Source: an uncultured Prevotella sp. (lineage in GTDB: Bacteria; Bacteroidota; Bacteroidia; Bacteroidales; Bacteroidaceae). Taken from it: a DNA stretch of 52,708 bases. The position numbers and the translations under genes were made by a program. The notes beneath the pieces were generated by a model. That model did no database searches. It was not told the origin of the DNA and saw only the letters and a list, made by a program, of their open reading frames with translations. Below, in pieces: positions 1-7,902 of the stretch. The stretch spans positions 1-52,708 of the forward strand of contig CAJOHJ010000014.1 of NCBI GenBank assembly GCA_905234265.1, written 5' to 3'. Each line of letters starts with the position of its first letter. The stretch's first letter is position 1.

Positions 1-123
1 GTTTAACTTTATAAGTGATTGGTATTCAGATATAAAGGTACAAAAAATATCTCAGATTACCAACTTTTTACGAGACTTTCTTATCCCGAACTGAGGTAAA
101 GTTTTAGTAATTTTCCACCTGCA

Positions 124-267
124 ATGGAGAATATTCTGAAAGTCCACACCGTCAACGACTACGCCCGTTACATCGGGGCGCCGCTCTTCGACACCGAACT
201 GCTGCGGAACTCGGAACTGGGGCGGCGCATCTCCGACTACCATTTCTTCTCGTACAATACCAGCGGG
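124..267 (+). pseudogene. AraC-family regulator remnant
   Basis: Residues 1-20 of this reading frame look like the N-terminus of a Bacteroidetes AraC-type regulator (MENILKVHTVNDYARYIGAP). The next part (LLRNSELGRRISDYHFFSY) resembles a segment that normally lies about 100 residues further on, just before an EALHLS motif. The helix-turn-helix part is absent, because the frame runs into the 3' end of the oppositely oriented CMD-cupin gene at 290. This reads as a regulator with one internal deletion and a lost C-terminus. A possible promoter precedes it (TAATTTTC near 107). Family assignment is from memory of the family pattern. Confidence 0.5.
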
Positions 268-289
268 CAAGGGCAGCGTCTGGTAAAAT

Positions 290-1324
290 CTACTTTAATT
301 TGTCATATTCTTCGTCGGTCACTGGTTCGAGCCACTCGTTGCTGTTGTCTGGCTGCACATTGGCGTGATAGGTCAGGTGCTGCATCCAGCTGTCATGAGC
401 AGCTCCGTGCCAGTGCTTCACACCCTCAGGCACGGCGATGGTCACGCCAGGCTTCAGTTCCACAGGCTCCTTGCCCCACTCTTGATACCAGCCGCGGCCG
501 GCAACGCAGATAAGCATCTGTACGGCGCCGTGATGCACGTGCCAGTTGTTGCGGCAGCCCGGCTCGAAGGTTACGTTGCAGAGCCCCGTCTTGTCGAGGA
601 TAGCCAGATAGCTGTTGCCGATGAAGTACTGGGCAAAAGCAGTGTTAGGCTCGCCTTTGGGCCATACGGTGCTGAGGGTGTAGCCCTCCTTGCAGAGCCA
701 TGCGCAGAGTTCATCGACCGTTTCCTGGCTATTGCCCATGTTCACAGCTCCGCGCTTGTGGGCGGCCAGCTGTGGAGCCACCTTGCCAAGGCCGCTCAGG
801 GCTGCGACGGTTACTATTTCGCGGTCGGCAGCCGTGAGTTGGTCGCCAGCGAAGATGTCGCCGAAGAGGTGAGCCTTAAGGTAGTAGTCATCCTGCGGAC
901 AAAAGCCGTAGTTGAACGGACGGCCTGACACCTGCGTCTGGTTTATCACGCCCAGTTCGTATGCAGCCTTGGCATCGTCCCATTCCTTGGGGCGTGTCCA
1001 GGGCTTGCCCTCCTGCCAGCGGACACCCTCTCCACTTCCACCGAAGGAGGGAGAACTCTCCAACACTTTGCTCAGCACGCCCAGCGCATTCAGCGAGCGT
1101 GGAAAGCCCGTGTAGGCATAGAGCTGTGAGAAAGCCTCCTTCAGCTCGTTGATGGTTACTCCGTTGTCGAGTGCCGTACGCACGGCAGGCTCCAGCCGTT
1201 CCAAATCTCCTTGTGCCATCAGGCAGGCACATGCTGCCAATCCCTTCTGACGCTCCGTCAGCGTCTGCGAATTTACTGTTGTCATCGTTATGAGTGCTAT
1301 TACAAATACTATTATTCTTTTCAT
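290..1324 (-). CDS. Exported double carboxymuconolactone decarboxylase-like and cupin protein
   Basis: The 344-residue protein starts with a signal peptide (MKRIIVFVIALITMTTVNSQ). Two carboxymuconolactone decarboxylase/AhpD-like helical modules follow. The first is at about residues 22-90; the second, about 165-210, contains LTAADREIVTVAALSGLG. A cupin barrel occupies about residues 245-325 with probable metal ligands in NNWHVHHG and KHWHGAAHDSW. CMD-cupin fusions are known in Bacteroidetes but their substrate is not established. It is the last gene of the minus-strand carbohydrate operon, 62 bp after the GH28 gene at 1387. It may handle an oxidised or unsaturated product of pectin breakdown; that is inference from position only. 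Confidence 0.85.
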   Translation of the reverse strand: MKRIIVFVIALITMTTVNSQTLTERQKGLAACACLMAQGDLERLEPAVRTALDNGVTINELKEAFSQLYAYTGFPRSLNALGVLSKVLESSPSFGGSGEGVRWQEGKPWTRPKEWDDAKAAYELGVINQTQVSGRPFNYGFCPQDDYYLKAHLFGDIFAGDQLTAADREIVTVAALSGLGKVAPQLAAHKRGAVNMGNSQETVDELCAWLCKEGYTLSTVWPKGEPNTAFAQYFIGNSYLAILDKTGLCNVTFEPGCRNNWHVHHGAVQMLICVAGRGWYQEWGKEPVELKPGVTIAVPEGVKHWHGAAHDSWMQHLTYHANVQPDNSNEWLEPVTDEEYDKLK

Positions 1325-1386
1325 AATCTTGCTTTCTTATTTCCCTGTATGATGAAATCACGCCACAAAGGTACATCCTATTACCA

Positions 1387-2883
1387 TCAATCTTCGTTGT
1401 TGACGTAGAGCGTGGCGTTCTTAACAGATTTTGTCAGAGGCTTGCCGTCGAAGTTGACGTCAATGAGCATGACGCTGTGGCAGCCGTCGACGGTGGCCGT
1501 AGGCCTCGACGTGCGGATGGTGGCATTGTGCAGTACAAAGCCCTGTGCATCCTGCATGCGCAGGAAGTCTTTGCAGCGCACGTCAGCGTTCTCTATCAGC
1601 ACGTTGGTCAACGGACGTTCGGGCAGGGCGCGCACATCGATGAAGCGGGCGCAGCCGTCGATGGCAATGTCGCGGATGTAGAAGTTCTTGAACTCCGGCG
1701 TCAGCTCATTGATGGGTCGTGCAGGGAAGCGGCTGGCCAGTTCGCCCACCCACTTCTTCGAACCCAGCATGTCGACGGTGAAGGCGTTGTAGACGATGTT
1801 CTTGGCATAGACACGCTCTATCCACACGTCGTGGCCTCCGCCACCGCGTGGGCGGCGGCTCTTGAAGCGGAAGGCCTGCTGGGTGCCGTCCATCAGACAG
1901 TCGTGCATGTAGATGTTCCACATGTTGGCGGCAGTCTCCGAGCCAAGCACCAGTCCGCCGGCACCGCGCAGTGCTATTGAGTGGCGTATGACTACGTTGA
2001 TTGAGGGCTTGCCGATTTTCACACCGTCCTCACCGCGGCCCGACTTGATGGTGTAGCAGTCGTCGCCGCAGTCCAGCGAGCAGTACTCGATGAGCGAGTT
2101 GGTTGTCGACTCTATGTCGATGCCGTCGGTGCGGCCGTGACCAGCGCTGTTGACGGTGACGCCACGGATGATGACGTTGTCGCAATATTGCGGCACGATG
2201 TTCCAGAAGAGGCCCTGGTCGATGGTTATGCCCTCAATGAGAATGTTCTTGCAGTTCACGGGTGCCAGCATCATGGGCAGCAGCACGGGGCGCCCTTCCA
2301 TGCCGTCGCAGATGCGCTCGGCAATGGGCTTGGTGATGTCCATACACTGCTCAACCACCAGATAGTTGCGGTTTTTCTGGTACATTTCGCAGTCCGTCGA
2401 CGGTCCTACGATATGTCCCTTGCCAGTCAGCCCGATGTTCTCAGCCCCGTTGGCATATATCATGGCTCCGAGTGACATGACGTCGTAGCCCTCGTTGCGC
2501 GTCAGCACGGCCGGCTGGTAGTCCTTAATGTCGCCGCTGAACGTCAGCACTGCGCCGTCGCTGAGGTGCAGGCAGACGCCAGACTTCAGCATGATGCGTC
2601 CACTGGCCCACTGTCCGCCGGGGATGATTACCGTGCCGCCTCCCTTTTGGCTCATCTTGTCGATGGCCGTCTGGATGGCTTTCGTGGAGAGGCCCTTCTT
2701 CGCCATCTTCACCGTGGCGGTGGCGGAGGCAAACTGTGGCTTATGGATGCCGCTCACATCGAACGGTGCCACGATGGGTTCTATTTCTGTGGGCATGTAT
2801 TGTGGCCCGGCCTTAGGTTTTTCAAAGGCCCATGCCGTCAGCGACATGCAGAGGGCAAGGAGGATGGTTGCTGCTTTTCTCAT
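1387..2883 (-). CDS. Glycoside hydrolase family 28 (polygalacturonase-like)
   Basis: The exported protein has 498 residues (signal peptide MRKAATILLALCMSLTAWA). It shows the right-handed beta-helix pattern and catalytic signatures of GH28, which cleaves galacturonate linkages in pectin. Visible motifs are RTDGID (D253, D256), DCGDDCYTIKSG (D274/D275) and FRFKSRR, equivalent to the RIK block. At the usual Gly-His-Gly position this protein has Gly-Ala-Gly (residues 307-309), so the family histidine is missing. This suggests a substrate other than plain polygalacturonan, for example a rhamnogalacturonan or an exo-acting role. It is 2 bp from the next GH28 gene and surely co-transcribed. Confidence 0.9.
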   Translation of the reverse strand: MRKAATILLALCMSLTAWAFEKPKAGPQYMPTEIEPIVAPFDVSGIHKPQFASATATVKMAKKGLSTKAIQTAIDKMSQKGGGTVIIPGGQWASGRIMLKSGVCLHLSDGAVLTFSGDIKDYQPAVLTRNEGYDVMSLGAMIYANGAENIGLTGKGHIVGPSTDCEMYQKNRNYLVVEQCMDITKPIAERICDGMEGRPVLLPMMLAPVNCKNILIEGITIDQGLFWNIVPQYCDNVIIRGVTVNSAGHGRTDGIDIESTTNSLIEYCSLDCGDDCYTIKSGRGEDGVKIGKPSINVVIRHSIALRGAGGLVLGSETAANMWNIYMHDCLMDGTQQAFRFKSRRPRGGGGHDVWIERVYAKNIVYNAFTVDMLGSKKWVGELASRFPARPINELTPEFKNFYIRDIAIDGCARFIDVRALPERPLTNVLIENADVRCKDFLRMQDAQGFVLHNATIRTSRPTATVDGCHSVMLIDVNFDGKPLTKSVKNATLYVNNED

Positions 2884-2885
2884 AT

Positions 2886-4226
2886 TTATTCAATGATTTT
2901 CCCATTCAGTTTAACGTTCTTGAATGTCACGCCATCAATCTCTCTCGTATGGCATGTATTCTGCTTGTCTGTCACGTCGATGTCGGAGAATGCAAAGTTG
3001 CTGAGCTTGAACGGATGGCGGTGGCTCACGTTGAAGAAGCGGCCCACCTTGATGCCTTGCAGGTTGCGGATGGTGACGTTGTTGACCGTCGATATTGGTG
3101 CATCGGGGCGTTCGCCGAGTGCATGGAACTGGCTCCACGACGAAGCCTCTATGCAGACGTGTGCCGTGCCTGTGCAGCGTTCCATCAGCACATCGCCGTA
3201 TTTCTGCGGCGTGTCGGTGCGCATCTTGAAGAGCAGCATGTGCCACGAGTTCAGGAAGTGGCAGTCGCGCAGAATGACGTTGTGGCAGTCATATGCCTCG
3301 CTGCCGAAGGTTATGCCGCCGATGACCTCCGGGCCGAAGGTACATTTCTCCACGATGACGCGGTTCACCGGGCCGGCCGTCGAGTCGCGGTCTACCCACG
3401 TTCCCTTGCCGCCCTTTAGGCATACGCCGTCGTCCCACACGCTGATGTAGCAGCCGCGAACCAGCACGTCGTCGCAGTCGTCGAGGTCGATGCCGTCGCT
3501 GCTGGGTGCATGTGTCTTACCTTTGGTGGGAGACACTATGTAGCAGTCAAGGAACTTTATGCGGTCGCAGCGGTAGAGGTGGTTGGTCCAGAAGGCACTG
3601 TTCACCAGACGCACGTCTTGGAGTGTGACGTCGTTGCTGTTGGTGATGTATACCAGCTGTGGGCGCAGGGCTTCCAGATTGGTACACTTGCTGTTCCACT
3701 TGCGGCGCAGCCAGAACTCGTCCCAGAAGCGCTGTGCATTGCCGTCGATGGTGCCGCGGCCGGTGATGGTAAAGCCGTCGACACCGTCGGCATTTACCAG
3801 TGCGGCAAAGTAGTTCAGCTGCTGCCCCTCCATGTGCATTGGGATGAGCGGATAGTGGCGTATGTCGTCAATGCCTTTCAGTCGTCCGCCGTCCTGTAAG
3901 TGCAGGTGTGTGCCGGGTTTGAAGAAGAGTGCGCCCGTGAGGAAAGTCCCCTGCGGCACCACTACCACGCCGCCACCATCCTTGGAGCAGCGGTCGATGA
4001 CGGCCTGTATCTGCTTGGTCTGTATGATGGTGGAGTCCTGTGTCACGCCATGGTCGGTCAGCACAAATTGCCGCCCCAGCGTGGCAATGTCTATTTTCGT
4101 GGTGTCGCTGAACCATTCCGCAATGGGGGTTGTCCCATCTGGGAACATTGTCACTTCTTTCTTCTTTTTGGCCGCGCATGTAAGGGCGATGCTGATAGCC
4201 AGAGATATGGATAATAATCTTTTCAT
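2886..4226 (-). CDS. Glycoside hydrolase family 28 (second paralogue)
   Basis: This 446-residue protein has a signal peptide and a short lysine run (CAAKKKKEV), followed by GH28 beta-helix coils. Motifs seen are APSSDGIDLDD (D244, D247), VWDDGVCLKGG (D265/D266) and LLFKMRTD, equivalent to the RIK block. The usual Gly-His-Gly is replaced by a VIGGITFGSE segment at 301-310. It is only distantly similar to its neighbour, so the two GH28 enzymes probably cut different bonds. It lies between the SGNH esterase (28 bp upstream) and the other GH28 gene. It is probably periplasmic or surface exposed and acts on pectin backbone oligosaccharides. The exact substrate cannot be read from sequence. Confidence 0.9.
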   Translation of the reverse strand: MKRLLSISLAISIALTCAAKKKKEVTMFPDGTTPIAEWFSDTTKIDIATLGRQFVLTDHGVTQDSTIIQTKQIQAVIDRCSKDGGGVVVVPQGTFLTGALFFKPGTHLHLQDGGRLKGIDDIRHYPLIPMHMEGQQLNYFAALVNADGVDGFTITGRGTIDGNAQRFWDEFWLRRKWNSKCTNLEALRPQLVYITNSNDVTLQDVRLVNSAFWTNHLYRCDRIKFLDCYIVSPTKGKTHAPSSDGIDLDDCDDVLVRGCYISVWDDGVCLKGGKGTWVDRDSTAGPVNRVIVEKCTFGPEVIGGITFGSEAYDCHNVILRDCHFLNSWHMLLFKMRTDTPQKYGDVLMERCTGTAHVCIEASSWSQFHALGERPDAPISTVNNVTIRNLQGIKVGRFFNVSHRHPFKLSNFAFSDIDVTDKQNTCHTREIDGVTFKNVKLNGKIIE

Positions 4227-4254
4227 AGTGTATTGAAAGTCTTATTTCTGTTTT

Positions 4255-5151
4255 TTATTTAGTAAGTTTCAGTTCTTGTAGCTTCCCGAACATGCGCCGT
4301 CCCAATGTTTCTGCACTGGCAGCATCGAAGTGCAGCCGGTCTGGCAGTAACGTGAGGTCATGGGCGTCAACGACATAGACGTGTGAGTCGGCCTGCTGTA
4401 GCTCATAGAGAGCCTTTGCCACCTGTGGCGACCCCTGGCGGCTGCCTTTGGCAAAGGTGCCGCAGATGACGGGCAGATGGCGGTAGCGTCGCCGCCCGGT
4501 TTTGCTTACTAAATGCTGGCGTATGGCACAGACCAGTTGGCGGAAGTTGTCGGCATAGCAGTCTGCCTGCTGTTTGTCGCCCTCGCCCTGATGCCATACG
4601 AGTGCGCGGATTTCGTAGCCTTCTGGCTGTCTGGAAAGGGTGCTGTCGATGCAGGCGTCTATCTGTTCTTTGAGCGCCAGCAGAAGCGAGTGTCCGCCAC
4701 GGCTGGCCGAGTGTTCGCGAGCCAAGTATTCGGGAGCAGCACACCAGTACATGCCGCGTGTGGACCGCTGGCACAGAGTGTCAATGGCGGTGCCGCCTAC
4801 GGTTTGCTTGATAACGTAGAAAGGCCTGTCCAGTGCAGAGTCCAGCAGCTGATAGAGTATGGCATCGAACCCCCATCTGTCTTCATCGGATGCTTTTGCA
4901 ACATGAGGCTTATATGGAGAAAATCTGCCCGATGCCAACAACATGTCGCCACTGCCATAGCTCCACAGACAGTGTCTGTAGCCATTGGCCTTGACATTTT
5001 CTGGCAGTTGACTCAGAGGCACGCGCCCGTCGGCATTCGACTGCCCTGCGACGATGTAGACAGGAACAGGCTTCTGTGCACACACAGGAAAAGCCATAGA
5101 CAATATTAATATTATTAGGAAAAATCTCACTCCCATTTTTTTCATTTGCAA
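4255..5151 (-). CDS. SGNH-type carbohydrate acetylesterase (SASA domain)
   Basis: This exported 298-residue esterase has a signal peptide ending near FPVCAQ. The nucleophile block VAGQSNADGR carries the catalytic serine in GQSN. LVWHQGEGD and the C-terminal LLPDRLHFDAAS fit the remaining SGNH/SASA blocks, including an Asp-x-x-His-like dyad. Such enzymes remove O-acetyl groups from plant polysaccharides or sialic acids. Beside two GH28 genes, a pectin or rhamnogalacturonan acetylesterase is the likeliest role. Three ATG codons lie within the first six residues (5151, 5145, 5136), and the farthest upstream is given. The gap to the DUF1593 gene is 28 bp. Confidence 0.85.
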   Translation of the reverse strand: MQMKKMGVRFFLIILILSMAFPVCAQKPVPVYIVAGQSNADGRVPLSQLPENVKANGYRHCLWSYGSGDMLLASGRFSPYKPHVAKASDEDRWGFDAILYQLLDSALDRPFYVIKQTVGGTAIDTLCQRSTRGMYWCAAPEYLAREHSASRGGHSLLLALKEQIDACIDSTLSRQPEGYEIRALVWHQGEGDKQQADCYADNFRQLVCAIRQHLVSKTGRRRYRHLPVICGTFAKGSRQGSPQVAKALYELQQADSHVYVVDAHDLTLLPDRLHFDAASAETLGRRMFGKLQELKLTK

Positions 5152-5179
5152 TATGTATTGGTGGTTTTGTCAGAAATCT

Positions 5180-6505
5180 TTATTGTATCAGCCATGCCCA
5201 GCGTTTTGCCCAGTCTTCCAGGATGTCCTGTCGCCAGCGGCGCTGCGTCTTCGCTCCCTGCCACTTGCCTTCGTAGAGGCTGCGCTCAGGACGGTCCGAA
5301 TACCAGCTTGTGCCTAACGGATAGTCTGCAGCATTGTGTTCCCCGGGCCAAGTGTCATTGACGATGAACGAACCGCTGAGACCGTTCAGTTCAGGAAACT
5401 GTGAAGCGATGGTGTATGTCAGTTTGGCTGGAGCCTTAGGCGAGTAGCGCAGCACATACCTGCCCTCGCCCAGATAGTAGCCTGCCCACTGCTGGCGTTC
5501 GATGGTGGCTACGAAGCAGACGCTGTCCTGGGCAATATCCGTCCTTGCAGTCCCTTTGAAGAACCACTCCACGACGCTGTAGACAGGAACGGTGTCTCTG
5601 TCGTTCGTCTGCCTGTAAAATTCCCGGTGGCTGCTGTGGCTGATGGGAGCGAAGCTGCCGCCCCACGAGTCGCCAGTGGGATTGTTGGGGTCGCCATTCA
5701 TCATATAGAGCAGTGACGGCGTGTCTCCCATCTTGACGATGCCCTTGTAGTAGTTGATGAAGTCGGCTCCCATCGTGCTGCGGCCTTTCATGGCGTAGTC
5801 ATAATAGCCCGTGCCGTAGCGGTTGGCATCGTTCCCCATGTCCCTATACTCTTCTATGAGTTCCATCTTTTCGTTGTCAGTGATGAATCCTCGATACGTG
5901 GCATTGTTCTCTATCATCCACAGCTGTGGAAACTGTCTGGCAATGTAGGCATAGCTGTTCACCCCCCACTTCTTGTTAGGGCCTCCAATCCAGTAGACGC
6001 GAATCTTGTTGGCGATGTCTGGCGCATCGTGCAGAGCCTGCGCCACGTCTTCGAGCGTACCCCACACGAGTACCCACAGCGGCCTGTCACTCTGCTTGCG
6101 GGCGCATTTGACAATCCACCTGCTGCCTTCTGTCGGCTCGCCATATCCTTTGTATGGCATCAGGCCGTGGCGTCCCTGCTTGCAGAGTTTCTTCAGTGCT
6201 TTGGGCGACATCAGTGCCGGGTTGTGTCTGATGAGCTGCGGATAGTCTTTGGCATAGAGTCCTATCATACGCACGATTTCCTCCTTCGAGCCATTGCCGA
6301 ATGACGGCGATGAGACCAGTCCTTCGATGTCGAACAAGTCGCTGTACATCATCATATGTATCATTGACTGGTTGTCATCGGGGTCGGTACCGCCAATGTC
6401 CGTGCTGATCAGCACGCGCGGTTTCTGATGCGTTGTCGGCTGTGCCTTGCCATTCATAGCAAAGACAGCCAGCACCAGTGACATGATTATCCATTTTAGT
6501 CTCAT
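5180..6505 (-). CDS. DUF1593 nucleoside-hydrolase-like protein
   Basis: This 441-residue exported protein (signal peptide ending in MNGKAQ) opens with PRVLISTDIGGTDPDDNQS. The aspartate cluster is typical of the DUF1593/Sde182 family, whose fold resembles calcium-dependent nucleoside hydrolases. A second motif is VLVWGTLEDVAQALHDAP. A beta-sandwich-like C-terminal region follows from about residue 330. Family members occur in plant cell-wall degradation loci and may bind or cleave glycans, but no reaction is firmly established. It lies within the pectin operon between the GH43 and SGNH genes, 40 and 28 bp away. Confidence 0.85.
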   Translation of the reverse strand: MRLKWIIMSLVLAVFAMNGKAQPTTHQKPRVLISTDIGGTDPDDNQSMIHMMMYSDLFDIEGLVSSPSFGNGSKEEIVRMIGLYAKDYPQLIRHNPALMSPKALKKLCKQGRHGLMPYKGYGEPTEGSRWIVKCARKQSDRPLWVLVWGTLEDVAQALHDAPDIANKIRVYWIGGPNKKWGVNSYAYIARQFPQLWMIENNATYRGFITDNEKMELIEEYRDMGNDANRYGTGYYDYAMKGRSTMGADFINYYKGIVKMGDTPSLLYMMNGDPNNPTGDSWGGSFAPISHSSHREFYRQTNDRDTVPVYSVVEWFFKGTARTDIAQDSVCFVATIERQQWAGYYLGEGRYVLRYSPKAPAKLTYTIASQFPELNGLSGSFIVNDTWPGEHNAADYPLGTSWYSDRPERSLYEGKWQGAKTQRRWRQDILEDWAKRWAWLIQ

Positions 6506-6545
6506 TTTTCCCAGTTTATCTTAGTCCTTGTTGTTGTTTCTTCAT

Positions 6546-7889
6546 TTATTTGAATGTTGCCACAGCCTTCGACTTCCTGCCCATGGACGTGGCATAGATG
6601 CATACGCCGAGGCCATTGAACTTATTGTATTTGCCATCGTCGCAAAGCGGTCGCATGGACTGTTCGGCTGCAATGGGCTGACCGTTTATCAAGAAGTGCA
6701 GGCGCAAAGAGTCAGCCTCGATGGCGAGTCGGACGGTCTTGTCCTTGCAGGGCTGTTCCGCCACGACAGCGCTCTGTCCCTTTTCACGTTTAGTCAGCCG
6801 TATGCAGTCTTTTCCTTTCATCAGCGTGTAATAGCTGTTGGCGGTGCGATAGAGCGTGATGCCTGCCCATTCGTTTTCCTTCTTCGTGATAAAGGTTACC
6901 TCACGGCTGAACGTCCATTGGAAGCCATGCAGCTTCTGTAGCAGGCATGCTGGGGTGGCGATGGTGTCGAGAACTTCGGGAAGAAGTGAAAAGTGAAGAG
7001 TGGAGAGTGAAGAACTGGCTGCCGCTGTGGAACTCTTGACACATGAGGGAATTCCACGCAGGCCGTACCATGGCTCTTCCTGCCCTTCGAAGGGGTGCCA
7101 CGGCAGGCTGGGACGCTGCATCTCTGTTTCCACACGTCCTATGCCAGGGGCAAAGATGAGCTGGTCGTCTTGTTGCTCTACACTCACCAGAAAAGTCTCG
7201 CGTCCCAGTGGACTGTGCCATTTACCGTTGCCGTCCTTTAGCATACGGTTGCCGAGGCAGACGGCGTATAGCTGCCCGTCGGCGGCACGGAAGATGTCGG
7301 CATGCCCAATGTTCTGAATAGGATAGGTGTTGCCCATCTGGCGGTGCGAGAGAACAGGGTTCACCTGCTGAGCCTTGTATGGCCCCGTCAGACTGTTGCT
7401 GCTGTGGATGGTGACGGCATGTTTTTTTCCGCTGCCGCCCTCAGCCATGAGTAGATAGTAGGTGTTTCCGATTTTGTAGATGTGCGGCCCTTCGCCATAG
7501 CGTGCATTGTTGGCGTGACCGTATGTGAGCATAGTGTGCTTGCCCTTGAGCTGAACGCTTGGAGCCTCAAGCGTAAGGCCAGTCTTTGGCTCCTTTACGG
7601 TAGCCATGGCAATGTCGTCAAGGTTCTCGAAATGAAATTTGTCAATATTCTGCTGGTCGATGCCATGGCTGATGAGTTCCCAGTTTACCAAGTCGCGGCT
7701 GTGGTAAACGGGCAGGCCCGGCACAAAGACAAACGACGAGGTGACGAGATAGTAGTCGCCATCGACGGCACAGATACTCGGGTCGGGATTGAAGCCAGGC
7801 AGGATGGGATTGCTGACGCTGCGGGGCTGGCCGATGGCTGCGACGCTCATGCCAAGCAGCACGGAAAGTATAAAGGGGCTCGTTTTCAT
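6546..7889 (-). CDS. Glycoside hydrolase family 43 (arabinofuranosidase/xylosidase-like)
   Basis: The exported 447-residue protein has a five-bladed propeller domain (about residues 25-280) starting NPILPGFNPDPSIC. Likely catalytic acids are D36, the acidic residue in MAEGG (E150) and D198 in NIGHADIF. A C-terminal beta-sandwich (about 305-440) is typical of GH43 enzymes acting on arabinan or xylan side chains. The linker carries a Ser/Leu-rich run (KSSTAAASSS, then LSTLHFSLLP; residues about 284-304). It is encoded by the purine-rich tract 6984-7028 and looks like an in-frame insertion. The start is 13 bp below the GH2 stop. Arabinose release from pectin side chains is the likely role. Confidence 0.9.
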   Translation of the reverse strand: MKTSPFILSVLLGMSVAAIGQPRSVSNPILPGFNPDPSICAVDGDYYLVTSSFVFVPGLPVYHSRDLVNWELISHGIDQQNIDKFHFENLDDIAMATVKEPKTGLTLEAPSVQLKGKHTMLTYGHANNARYGEGPHIYKIGNTYYLLMAEGGSGKKHAVTIHSSNSLTGPYKAQQVNPVLSHRQMGNTYPIQNIGHADIFRAADGQLYAVCLGNRMLKDGNGKWHSPLGRETFLVSVEQQDDQLIFAPGIGRVETEMQRPSLPWHPFEGQEEPWYGLRGIPSCVKSSTAAASSSLSTLHFSLLPEVLDTIATPACLLQKLHGFQWTFSREVTFITKKENEWAGITLYRTANSYYTLMKGKDCIRLTKREKGQSAVVAEQPCKDKTVRLAIEADSLRLHFLINGQPIAAEQSMRPLCDDGKYNKFNGLGVCIYATSMGRKSKAVATFK

Positions 7890-7902
7890 AGCTGTTATGA
7901 GT

